Positions 1 to 6,693 of a DNA stretch of 9,546 nt are shown here, one piece after another (within the stretch, counting starts at the first letter, position 1; each line of letters opens with the position of its first letter). Below the pieces are notes generated by a model. The model did not search any database, had not been told where the DNA came from, and saw nothing but the letters and a program-made list of their open reading frames with translations. The position numbers and the translations under genes are program-made. Origin of the DNA: Smithellaceae bacterium (GTDB lineage: Bacteria > Desulfobacterota > Syntrophia > Syntrophales > JAQULV01); NCBI GenBank assembly GCA_028718405.1, contig JAQULV010000022.1, forward strand, positions 1 to 9,546, given 5' to 3'.

Positions 1-612
1 CAGGAATTCCAAGATCTTTTCAAGCGTTCTTTCAAAATAGCGCCCGCTCCTTATCTGCCCTGGGACCGCATCGTTAACATTCGCCCCTCTAACCAGGGCG
101 CCGATAACGCTGACATCGATCATCTCACGGTCGGCAGGGAATTCCTCACCTGGCTGTGGTTCAGAAGCGAGCAACGAAACGGTTTCATAGCCCTCCCCCA
201 GGAAGGAGATATCGAGTGCCATTTCTTGCGCCGCCTCGTTCTCGAGTCCGGGGACGGCGAATACTCCGAAACGGTTGTGTGTCAAGGTCTCCACAGTGAT
301 CTGAAGGAAGGGAAGGAGGCGCTTCGGCAAGGTAAAAAGATCCGGGAAGCTAGAATCCGGTTAGGTATTGATGCGGCCAGCTGGGAATTCACCCTGAAGG
401 CCGATCAATTCCATATCCAGTCCCTCAAGCTGCCCATGGCAACGGACGGGGAGGACGCTGAGGAGGACCGCGAAGGAGCTCTCATCGAAAGGATGTATCT
501 GATCGAGAAAGCCCTAACAACGCTTGATCGACTATTCGCGTTCTTCGTTAAACTTCGACTTTCGGCGGATTGGTCTGCAGAAATGACCCGGATGGCAAAG
601 TGGGTCGGCTGA
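1..612 (+). CDS. rdgC: RdgC-like recombination-associated protein, C-terminal part
   Basis: The frame is open from the first base of the window to the TGA at 610-612, so about 203 C-terminal residues are visible and the start lies upstream. RdgC binds DNA and limits RecA-dependent recombination; in E. coli it forms a ring-shaped dimer around DNA. The assignment rests on remembered resemblance to the RdgC-like proteins of Geobacter and relatives: an EFLTWLWFRSE block near visible residues 48-58, a GLHSDLKEGKEALRQGKKI block in the middle, and a C-terminal helical segment (IERMYLIEKAL, then RLSADWSAEMTRMAKWV). There is no signal peptide or membrane segment, as expected for a cytoplasmic DNA-binding protein. 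An internal TTG at 226 is not a likely start because the family-like sequence continues upstream of it. No neighbour in the window shares an operon with it. Confidence 0.68.
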   Translation, partial: QEFQDLFKRSFKIAPAPYLPWDRIVNIRPSNQGADNADIDHLTVGREFLTWLWFRSEQRNGFIALPQEGDIECHFLRRLVLESGDGEYSETVVCQGLHSDLKEGKEALRQGKKIREARIRLGIDAASWEFTLKADQFHIQSLKLPMATDGEDAEEDREGALIERMYLIEKALTTLDRLFAFFVKLRLSADWSAEMTRMAKWVG

Positions 613-1106
613 AGGTTAGGATGGTATGTTGCGTTCCGTGTGCGGCAAATACCCGACTATATCGGGGCGGACGACGTAGGCAGCGAGGAAGCTTCTCCCC
701 CTGTTCTTTCTGTAATCCTTAGACAATAAGATGCGGTGGAACTTGGTGACTTACCGGATCTTCATTATCGTCTCGCCACTGTACCTCCCAATGATCACCC
801 TAGGCAGGATCTTCATCAACTGAGACACTCCGCCCGGCAGCAGCCTTGCGGTGCGGACCAACAATCATGCGCAGCCGACTTCTCAGGTATTGCCGTCGTT
901 CCTCATAGATCGTGTCTCCACCTTCTTTTTCTTTACTCATCACAGAAGGCCAGTAAGAAATTTTGACATTTCAAATCAGGCTATCCCTTATGTGAAATAA
1001 GAGGCGGTTTTGCCACCATAGGGGCACTGGTCTGATTGCGCGTCACCATCCTCCCCCAGCGGACTAATTTCGCCAGAATAGTGCCTACGAAAGGAGTAAC
1101 GAACAA
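613..1106. other. intergenic region, no convincing gene
   Basis: About 490 bases separate the rdgC-like gene from the metal-related operon. A plus-strand frame at 736-966 has low-complexity, His/Gln/Cys-rich translation with no ribosome binding site and looks spurious. A plus-strand ATG at 731 gives a 30-residue hydrophobic peptide (stop 821-823), also without a clear ribosome binding site. On the minus strand, 940 to 800 encodes a 46-residue charged peptide beginning MSKEKEGGD; its composition is protein-like, but I see no ribosome binding site and do not recognise it. A short GC-rich hairpin lies at 652-666 (CCCGA, 5-base loop, TCGGG) with no T-run. The right part holds the candidate promoter described separately. 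No RNA gene or repeat array was seen. Confidence 0.5.
963..1001 (+). promoter_or_regulatory. candidate promoter/operator region upstream of the operon
   Basis: A perfect sigma70-type -35 hexamer TTGACA lies at 963-968. The best -10 at 17-base spacing is CCTTAT (986-991), which matches the consensus at only three positions, so an activator may be needed or the call may be wrong. The region also contains two small inverted repeats: CTTAT/ATAAG at 987-991 and 997-1001 with a 5-base loop, and ATTTCA/TGAAAT at 968-973 and 993-998. Either could be an operator. The first gene starts about 105 bases downstream, leaving an untranslated leader in which I recognise no riboswitch. Confidence 0.25.
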
Positions 1107-1595
1107 ATGAAAGAACTCATAACCGTAGTTCTCATTGTGGTGATAGCCGTTCTTCTCCCCTGGCCCGTCTGCGCGCAATCTGATCGGGGACACGCTACCA
1201 TGATGTCCGAACGTCACGGCACGGCAGGAATTCCAATGACCTTTCACGAATCCTTCCCCATGCTGGCTGGCCCGGGAGAGAAGATCTCTTTGGGGTCAGA
1301 TCGCTATTTCGTTTACGGTTTCGATAAGAAGCCTAAGCTCGGGACGACTATTATGAAAGTTTCCGTATTCTCTAAGACGGGCGCGCAAGACACATCTCTG
1401 AAGATCATGGCGGACTATGGGATGCCGTCCATGAAGGGGGCTCACGAAACCGGCGGCCAGAGTTTCTCTCTGTCGCGAAGGGGTGAGTACCTGCTGCCGG
1501 TAAACGTCGTCATGCCCGGGCAGTGGGAGATACGGTTCACCTTTATGAAGGGAGGCAGGGTTCTTCTGCGCGGGGCCTATCGCTTCGATGTATAG
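1107..1595 (+). CDS. secreted YtkA-like domain protein
   Basis: This 162-residue protein begins with a signal peptide: a hydrophobic stretch at residues 4-19 and a likely signal peptidase I site after VCA (residue 23), so it should act in the periplasm. The start is fixed by AAGGAG at 1091-1096, ten bases before the ATG. The C-terminal half (about 75-162) looks like the small beta-sandwich YtkA/FixH-like domain: beta-strand pattern, a MPSMKGAH segment (106-113), a GEYLLPVNVVMPGQW block (126-140) and a final strand. In this family the MPxM segment and the G-Y/M-G-W block are the usual landmarks. YtkA-like proteins are often encoded beside copper or respiratory genes, but their biochemical role is poorly defined. 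The mature N-terminus is Met/His-rich (HATMMSERHG), compatible with metal binding, which is inference. It is the first gene of the operon and its end overlaps the next gene by 8 bases. Confidence 0.72.
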   Translation: MKELITVVLIVVIAVLLPWPVCAQSDRGHATMMSERHGTAGIPMTFHESFPMLAGPGEKISLGSDRYFVYGFDKKPKLGTTIMKVSVFSKTGAQDTSLKIMADYGMPSMKGAHETGGQSFSLSRRGEYLLPVNVVMPGQWEIRFTFMKGGRVLLRGAYRFDV

Positions 1596-2592
1596 GATCC
1601 TCGTGATTGTCATTATCTTTTTTTGGTCTGGATCGGCCCTTGCCTCCGATCATCTCCTCTATTTCGAAGCACAAGGCATTGCGGGCTATTCGTCCCAATT
1701 GCACAAGATGATCCTATACTCCATGAATCCGGACGCGGAAATGCAGAAGCCGAGCCTCGGGTTCGATTACCTGAAACGCATCTCCTCGGAGTCCGGGGAC
1801 TTTGCCACCCTTGCCCTTCAGGGACGGGTGGCCCTGACCGAGGACATCAATGACGAGGAAGAGGAGACCATCCAAAATAAATATAAACTGGAGCCTCAGG
1901 TTTACAATGCCTATGCGAAATTCAAAACCCCCTGGACGTATCTCTGGATCGGCCATAATCGGCCTGCCATAAGCCTGGGTTCCTATTTCGACAGTCACGG
2001 TCTTATCTTGAGAACGCTCGCCATCCAAGGATTCGGCTATGACCGTGACTGGGGCGTCGGTTTCTACCGCGACTTCTCCTGGGGCGACTTCGCGGCAAGC
2101 GCCACGACCGGAACAGGAATGCCCGTATACTTCAAAGGCAACTTCATGACGGCGGCGCGAATCTCTTACGGGGTTCTCAGTCAGGAAAACTTTAACATCG
2201 GACTGTCCTTCGGTTACGGCGATACCCTTGATACGATGGGATATGAACTCAGAAACGACGAACCGCAGCGTATGACTCTGGGCGGTGTAGATGTGGCTTT
2301 CCTGCGCGACATTTTTGAAAACCGCTTCGACCTTCTCGCCGGGAAATGGCTCGGTGAGGACACCTTCGCCGTTTCCGACCGCGTGAGTGCAAACCTCGAT
2401 CCCGAAGGTCTCCTTAAACTGGAGTTCCAGCCTACTTATTGGAAATTCGGTGAGGAGGGAAATTACCAGTTGGCCTTATGTGCCTCAAGCCAGGTGACCT
2501 CCAACCTCACCGTTCGTCTCAGTTACACCTACGACCGCAATGCCGATGACAACATATTCATACTTCAACTCTACTATTACCGACCGATATGA
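1588..2592 (+). CDS. predicted outer-membrane beta-barrel protein
   Basis: This 334-residue protein has a signal peptide (hydrophobic residues 4-15, likely cleavage after SALA, residue 19). The mature part shows alternating aromatic/hydrophobic and polar residues with many Gly, Tyr and Asp, typical of transmembrane beta strands and turns, for example near GFGYDRDWGVGFYRDFSWGD and LTVRLSYTYDRN. The chain ends in aromatic-rich strand sequence (LQLYYYRPI); the very last residue is Ile rather than the Phe often seen in barrels. I do not recognise a named porin or receptor family, and there is no plug or POTRA-like domain. The ATG overlaps the upstream gene by 8 bases and the stop overlaps the next ATG (ATGA), so its translation is probably coupled to its neighbours. 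It may supply the outer-membrane step of the system encoded here; that role is inferred from context only. Confidence 0.68.
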   Translation: MYRILVIVIIFFWSGSALASDHLLYFEAQGIAGYSSQLHKMILYSMNPDAEMQKPSLGFDYLKRISSESGDFATLALQGRVALTEDINDEEEETIQNKYKLEPQVYNAYAKFKTPWTYLWIGHNRPAISLGSYFDSHGLILRTLAIQGFGYDRDWGVGFYRDFSWGDFAASATTGTGMPVYFKGNFMTAARISYGVLSQENFNIGLSFGYGDTLDTMGYELRNDEPQRMTLGGVDVAFLRDIFENRFDLLAGKWLGEDTFAVSDRVSANLDPEGLLKLEFQPTYWKFGEEGNYQLALCASSQVTSNLTVRLSYTYDRNADDNIFILQLYYYRPI

Positions 2593-3254
2593 GAGAAAAA
2601 TTATCACCGTCTAATGCAACAACGATCTTCCGTCGTATATCGACAGCCATAGCTGTCCCCTTTTTCATCTTCTATTTGTGCGGCCCTCTCTGGGCGGCAG
2701 TGGGCTGCGATCTCAACGACCCCGATCGGGATGTTGAGCGACTCTTCCCGGAATCGACGAGCTACCGGACCATCTACACCTCTATCCAACAAAAAGGCGG
2801 AGACAAGCTCATGCAGAAGGTAGAGAAGAGGCTTGGCGATAAGTTCCACGGGCTTTATGAAACCATCGACGTCCCTTACACGATATATGAAATCTACAAC
2901 AACAAGAAAAAGATTGGCTACATACACGGTGTGAACCAGAAAGGGCAGTTCGGGGGAATCCAGGTCTTTCTGGCGTTGGATCTGGACGGACGTATCAAAG
3001 CTTTTTACATCCAGAAGATGACCAGCCAGTACGCATCCAAATTGCGTGACACCAAGTTCGGCAGACAGTTTATCGGGCTAACCCTCCGGGATTTTGACGG
3101 CTATGATGTTCTCACTGGAAGGGCCTCGGGGAAAACGGAACAGATACGGAATCCCGCCCCCGAGGCGGAGGGCGATTTCCGCGCTGCGCTTCGTGCCACC
3201 AAAAAGAACCTCATCCTGATGGATGAGTTTGTCTACTCAGATCAGCACCAGTAA
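2589..3254 (+). CDS. secreted FMN-binding-like domain protein
   Basis: This 221-residue protein has a longer N-terminal region before its hydrophobic signal segment (about residues 18-36, with Arg15-Arg16 just before). Cleavage is likely near LWA-AVG. Cys40 follows as AVGC, a poor lipobox, so lipidation is possible but not supported. Residues 50-60 (ERLFPESTSYR) and 96-141 (PYTIYEIYNNKKKIGYIHG, then QVFLALDLDGRIKAFYI) resemble the strand-turn core of the FMN-binding domain found in NosR, RnfG and related periplasmic proteins. The usual flavinylation motif (GATxT/S) is absent; the corresponding region reads GRASGKTEQIRNP (178-190). The protein may therefore not carry covalent FMN. It starts inside the upstream stop codon (ATGA) and lies 19 bases before the permease gene. 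A role as periplasmic partner of the ABC machine is inferred from position. Confidence 0.58.
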   Translation: MREKLSPSNATTIFRRISTAIAVPFFIFYLCGPLWAAVGCDLNDPDRDVERLFPESTSYRTIYTSIQQKGGDKLMQKVEKRLGDKFHGLYETIDVPYTIYEIYNNKKKIGYIHGVNQKGQFGGIQVFLALDLDGRIKAFYIQKMTSQYASKLRDTKFGRQFIGLTLRDFDGYDVLTGRASGKTEQIRNPAPEAEGDFRAALRATKKNLILMDEFVYSDQHQ

Positions 3255-3259
3255 GAAGC

Positions 3260-3264
3260 GGAGG
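3260..3264 (+). promoter_or_regulatory. ribosome binding site deciding the permease start
   Basis: GGAGG lies nine bases before the ATG at 3274. It supports that start over the in-frame ATG at 3223, which would add a charged 17-residue extension overlapping the end of the preceding gene. Confidence 0.7.
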
Positions 3265-3273
3265 TCTCGGGTA

Positions 3274-4467
3274 ATGATTACAAAATTTCAGGTGGCCTAT
3301 AAGAATCTCTTTCGTAAGAAAATACGCACCATTCTCACCATCGTCGGCATTGCCCTTTCTTCCTGGGTCCTCGTGAGTCTGCTGGGATTCAACCAGGGAT
3401 ACGAGCGCGCCCTAAGCAAAGACATTGACAATATGGGTTTCCAGTTGATGATCATGGCCAAGGGATGTCCCTACGAAGCGGCAACGATGATGCTTAAGGG
3501 CGGTACAGGGCTCCGCTATATGGATGAGTCGATGCTGTCGAAGGTCGCCCAGGAACCCGAGGTGGATAAGGTGACTCCAATCCTGATGGCCGCCGTTTTC
3601 GATCCCAACAAAGGGGAAAGCGGCGGAGTGGCCGGCTACTTTGGGGTCGACCCCAAGACCTTCCCTGAAATGAAGACCTATTTCCGTTTTCGCCAGGGCG
3701 GGTGGTTTAAGGATCTCGACGCCTACGAGGCGGTCATGGGCTATGAAGCGGCGGAGCTGGAGCAACGCGAGGTTGGCGATATGATCCTCATGCCGGAGAA
3801 GAATATCCAGTTCAAGGTAGTCGGAATCCTCGACCGGACCGGCACGCAGGATGACGGTACTATCTTCGTCCCTTTGAGAACACTGCAGAAGATATTCGAT
3901 AAGAACCACCAGATCACGACCATCGGTATTAAGATCAAGAAAGGTGTCGATAGCGCCCCGCTTGAAGAGAAGCTCTACCAGCTCCCCGACGTGCAGATCG
4001 TCAGCCTCGCTCAGGTGAAAGAGACAATCATGAAGCTCATTTCTACGGCAAAGGTGATGGTGCTCTCCATCGCTCTGATCGCAATCCTGATCGCCATGGT
4101 CGGCGTCATCAATACCATCCTGACCTCCGTCTGGGAAAGATTCCAGGAAATCGGCATACTCAAGACAATAGGGGCTATGCCTGGCGACATCTTCCGGCTG
4201 ATCTGGATGGAGACCCTGATCCTCTGCTTGGCCGGGGGAACCGTCGGAATCATCCTCGCCCTGATTCTTGCGCGACTTACCGATATTCTGATCCGCAGTG
4301 TTCTGCCCTATGCACCCACCGGAGGCCTTGTCGTTATTGATGGCAAGCTCGTACTAGTCACGCTGGCTGTGATTCTAGGTATCGGTCTAATCAGCGGTCT
4401 CTACCCCGCCTGGAAAGCTGGCAGGATCAGGCCGCTGGAGGCGATCAGGAGGGAGGTGAGCGGATGA
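3274..4467 (+). CDS. MacB/FtsX-family ABC transporter permease
   Basis: With the ATG at 3274 the protein has 397 residues, normal for this family. The topology is the MacB/LolE type: a basic N-terminus (KNLFRKKIRT), a first membrane helix at about 19-38, a large periplasmic domain (about 40-255), then three membrane helices at about 262-285, 308-334 and 358-377. The segment ERFQEIGILKTIGA (288-301) after the second helix and the C-terminal YPAWKAGRIRPLEAIR (377-392) are hallmarks of FtsX-like permeases. Such proteins work as dimers with a LolD-type ATPase and usually drive periplasmic or lipoprotein movement by mechanotransmission rather than through a classic pore. The periplasmic domain holds an unusual Met/Cys-rich stretch, including GCPYEAATMM (64-73). 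The gene ends in a 4-base overlap with its ATPase. The single permease gene suggests a homodimer. Confidence 0.93.
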   Translation: MITKFQVAYKNLFRKKIRTILTIVGIALSSWVLVSLLGFNQGYERALSKDIDNMGFQLMIMAKGCPYEAATMMLKGGTGLRYMDESMLSKVAQEPEVDKVTPILMAAVFDPNKGESGGVAGYFGVDPKTFPEMKTYFRFRQGGWFKDLDAYEAVMGYEAAELEQREVGDMILMPEKNIQFKVVGILDRTGTQDDGTIFVPLRTLQKIFDKNHQITTIGIKIKKGVDSAPLEEKLYQLPDVQIVSLAQVKETIMKLISTAKVMVLSIALIAILIAMVGVINTILTSVWERFQEIGILKTIGAMPGDIFRLIWMETLILCLAGGTVGIILALILARLTDILIRSVLPYAPTGGLVVIDGKLVLVTLAVILGIGLISGLYPAWKAGRIRPLEAIRREVSG

Positions 4468-5174
4468 ACGGAAATCAAACGATCATGGAAGCCGATGCCC
4501 TGACAAAAATTTACCGGCGCGGAAGCGAGGAGATCGCGGCGGTAAATGGCGTCTCGCTGCATATAGACAAAGGTGATTTCGTCTCCATCATCGGTCCCTC
4601 GGGCTCGGGAAAAACAACGCTTGTGAATCTCCTCGGTTGCCTCGACAACCCCTCTTCCGGAATACTTCATCTGGGAGAACGGCCAATCTTCGGAAAAGGA
4701 AAGCCGCTTTCGGAACGGGAATTGACCAAGATTCGGCGTGAGGTCTTCGGCTACATCTTCCAGAACTTCTATCTCATCCCCACCTTGACAGTGCTGGAGA
4801 ACGTTATGCTGCCGCTCACCTTCTACGACAAGCGCGGCAGAAGTGATGACGCATCGCGGCTCCTCAAGATACTGGGCATAGATCATCGGAAGGATCACCT
4901 CCCCGGCGAGATTTCCGGGGGCGAGATGCAGCGCGTCGCCATCGCCAGAGCCATGGTCAACGAGCCACAGATCCTCCTTGCCGACGAACCTACAGGCAAT
5001 CTCGATACGAAAAGATCCATGGAGATCGTCGAGACGCTGAAGGATCTTAACAAGAGAGAAGGCCTTACCGTCATTATGGTCACTCACAATCAGGTGCTCG
5101 CCGCAAACGCAAAACGGACGTTCGAAATGAGAGATGGCCAGATCTGCGAGCTTGAGAGGACCGCCTTCACATGA
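4464..5174 (+). CDS. LolD/MacB-type ABC transporter ATP-binding protein
   Basis: This is a complete 236-residue ATPase. Walker A GPSGSGKT is at 44-51, the Q-loop Gln at 100 (IFQN), the signature SGGEMQ at 151-156, Walker B ILLADEP at 170-176 with the catalytic Glu at 175, the D-loop GNLD at 178-181 and the switch His at 208. The [10 protein letters not shown] wording and the length are typical of the LolD/MacB/FtsE subgroup that pairs with FtsX-like permeases. The start codon overlaps the permease stop by four bases and follows a purine-rich GGAGGGAGG stretch, so the two subunits are probably made by coupled translation. It should power the adjacent permease at the inner membrane. Nothing in its sequence indicates the substrate. 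Confidence 0.95.
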   Translation: MNGNQTIMEADALTKIYRRGSEEIAAVNGVSLHIDKGDFVSIIGPSGSGKTTLVNLLGCLDNPSSGILHLGERPIFGKGKPLSERELTKIRREVFGYIFQNFYLIPTLTVLENVMLPLTFYDKRGRSDDASRLLKILGIDHRKDHLPGEISGGEMQRVAIARAMVNEPQILLADEPTGNLDTKRSMEIVETLKDLNKREGLTVIMVTHNQVLAANAKRTFEMRDGQICELERTAFT

Positions 5175-5256
5175 AGTCGTTCTCCGAAAAGTCTATGGCG
5201 GAAAGTACCAAATGTAATGCGCCATACATAACCAACTGACAAACCAGGAGGAGATC

Positions 5257-5793
5257 ATGAGAAAGGTCTATATTCTTTGCACCTTGTCGATCGTCTTTGT
5301 GGCCATGTTGACTTGCGTTGCCTACAGCCAGACCGGGGATGACCTCAAGACCTACAAGGACTGTAAGTACTGCGGAATGGATAGAGCTAAATTTGATTTT
5401 TCACGAATGCTCATTGAATACGATGATGGGACTGTAACACCCCTTTGTAGCATCCATTGTGCCGCCGTTGAACTGTCAAACAACATCGATAAAACGCCCC
5501 GTAGCATCAAGGTGGGCGATTTCAATACTAGGCAACTTATTGATGCCGAAAAGGCGTTCTGGGTGGTCGGGGGCAGCAAAACCGGCGTTATGTCCAAAAG
5601 GGGTAAGTGGGCCTTCGCTAAGGAGGAGGATGCAAACGCCTTCCAGAAATCGAATCAAGGACAAATCGTCTCTTTCCCTACCGCGCTGAAGATGGCCTAT
5701 GAAGACATGGATGAAGACACGAAGATGATTAGGGAGAGACGAAAGCTGAAACGGATGAAGATAACGGAACAATCCCCGGCGGCGGGACATTGA
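5257..5793 (+). CDS. NosL-family periplasmic copper-site protein
   Basis: This 178-residue protein has a signal peptide (hydrophobic 5-20, likely cleavage after AYS, residue 24). There is no good lipobox (MLTC at 17-20 is a poor match), so unlike classical NosL it is probably soluble in the periplasm. The NosL signature is clear: CKYCGM at 36-41, followed by FDFSRMLIEYDDGT (46-59) and a CSIHC cluster at 64-68, then DAEKAFWVVGGSKTGVM (96-112) and a C-terminal NosL-like segment. In NosL, a Cu(I)-binding accessory protein for nitrous oxide reductase, the CxxCGM motif is diagnostic. The tail (150-178) is highly charged and extends beyond the core. AGGAGG at 5246-5251 fixes the start. The gap of 82 bases from the ATPase gene is larger than elsewhere in the cluster, but the strand and theme fit the same operon. 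Confidence 0.88.
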   Translation: MRKVYILCTLSIVFVAMLTCVAYSQTGDDLKTYKDCKYCGMDRAKFDFSRMLIEYDDGTVTPLCSIHCAAVELSNNIDKTPRSIKVGDFNTRQLIDAEKAFWVVGGSKTGVMSKRGKWAFAKEEDANAFQKSNQGQIVSFPTALKMAYEDMDEDTKMIRERRKLKRMKITEQSPAAGH

Positions 5794-5846
5794 AAGCGTA
5801 AGGCAAAGAGTCTCGCACCGTTCAATTCGATCATGGAGATGCAATC

Positions 5847-6260
5847 ATGAAAAGTACCGCGCTATGCCTTGCTTTAACGGCCCTGGTTCTTGTTATGGGG
5901 CCCGCAGCTGTTGCGGCTCAGGACTCAGCCCATGAAGCAGCAATGGGCGTCCTCAAGCAATATCTGACTGATCCGGCTGCCCTCGATGCCTATGCGACCA
6001 GCAACCCCGACCAGTTGAAAGCCATACAGGGATTCACAGCCCTACCGCCCAAGATTCAACAAAGGATCATGAAGGTTGTCTTGATGCTCCTAGAGGAAAG
6101 AGGAGGGGATACGACCAAGTATCTGGATGCTGAAAGCGCCTCCGGTCCGGAGGCGACCTTCCGTGCCTTTCCGCCGGACGTCCAAAGGGAAATTGAGGAC
6201 ATCGCCAGCGAGCTTGCCAAAGATCCTGAATTCATGAAGAGGATGCCCTCCTTGCGATAG
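5847..6260 (+). CDS. small secreted protein with two internal helical repeats
   Basis: I do not recognise the family of this 137-residue protein. It has a clear signal peptide (hydrophobic 5-22, likely cleavage around AVA/A, residues 21-24) and GGAG at 5835-5838 eight bases before the ATG. The mature part is predicted to be all helical, without Cys or His clusters; its only His is just after the signal peptide. Residues 63-84 and 105-126 look like diverged copies of one unit: FTALPPKIQQRI and FRAFPPDVQREI, each followed by a helix ending in charged residues. It is the last gene of the cluster, 53 bases after the NosL-like gene, and no hairpin terminator is evident in the 23 bases before the oppositely oriented remnant. 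A periplasmic accessory role is inferred from export and context alone. Confidence 0.7.
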   Translation: MKSTALCLALTALVLVMGPAAVAAQDSAHEAAMGVLKQYLTDPAALDAYATSNPDQLKAIQGFTALPPKIQQRIMKVVLMLLEERGGDTTKYLDAESASGPEATFRAFPPDVQREIEDIASELAKDPEFMKRMPSLR

Positions 6261-6283
6261 TCCCCGATAGACGTATGTCCCGC

Positions 6284-6611
6284 TCAGTTGGATAACGTTT
6301 CAATTATATCGGTCGCGACAGGTATTCCTGCCGTTGACGTCGTCTGAGCGTTGATATATCCGTTTCTTACCAGCATCGGTACCACCTCAGCAATCTCCTC
6401 TGTTCTGCCAAATCTTTCCATTGTTGATCAAGATCGAGAGAGAGCCAAGTTCTCTCTACACAAAGTCCTTCATTCGATCGACTTAGGCTGCGTCCGACAC
6501 ATCTGCCCTGATGGCCACTGCGGCACCGGCATCGGCAAGGGATAAGACGATGGCCTTCCCAATGCCGCGGCTTGCACCCGTCACGAGTGCCACCTTTCCC
6601 GTCAGATCCAA
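6284..6611 (-). pseudogene. short-chain dehydrogenase/reductase remnant (FabG-like)
   Basis: Reading leftwards from a TTG at 6611, which has AAGGAGGAGG six bases before it, the sequence encodes an SDR N-terminus with the Rossmann motif [17 protein letters not shown]. It then runs from AGAAVA directly into IRADVSDAA, apparently missing about 30 residues. An in-frame TAA (6483-6485) follows, then VDRMKDFV, a second stop TAG (6456-6458), then RELGSLSILINNG, which contains the SDR NNxG motif. At about 6418-6421 the frame shifts and jumps to the family's C-terminal part (ERFGRTEEIAEVVPMLV, then NGYINAQTTSTAGI), ending with TGA at 6284-6286. The catalytic Ser and YxxxK region is gone. An intact family member has roughly 245 residues, so over half is lost. 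An ATG at 6668 in frame is an alternative start but adds an atypical basic tail. Confidence 0.85.
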
Positions 6612-6617
6612 CCTGAT

Positions 6618-6627
6618 CCTCCTCCTT
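6618..6627 (-). promoter_or_regulatory. strong ribosome binding site of the SDR remnant
   Basis: On the minus strand the bases read AAGGAGGAGG, six bases before the TTG at 6611. The surviving Shine-Dalgarno sequence places the ancestral SDR start at that TTG, which gives the usual short N-terminus ([12 protein letters not shown]). Confidence 0.55.
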
Positions 6628-6693
6628 GATGCAGACGTTGATTCCAGAGATTTGCGTCCCGATATCATCTTTTCGGCCGACGACCGACCAAAC

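Noticed and set aside
652..666. Hairpin CCCGA/TCGGG after the rdgC-like gene as a terminator
   Set aside because: The stem is only five pairs and is followed by GC-rich sequence, not a T-run, so it does not fit an intrinsic terminator.
736..966. 76-residue plus-strand frame between the rdgC-like gene and the operon
   Set aside because: Its translation is His/Gln/Cys-rich without domain-like pattern, it has no ribosome binding site, and the opposite strand reads more like protein over part of it.
3223..3273. Upstream ATG for the permease
   Set aside because: The added residues overlap the previous gene's end and are not family-like, while GGAGG is well placed before the ATG at 3274.
5171..5239. 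22-residue frame starting inside the ATPase stop codon (ATGA)
   Set aside because: The overlap mimics coupled genes, but the peptide is very short, lacks features, and the real next gene has its own strong ribosome binding site.
1107..6260. A nitrous oxide reductase (nos) operon
   Set aside because: Only the NosL match is firm. The permease is FtsX/MacB-like, not NosY-like, and no nosZ, nosD or nosR is visible.
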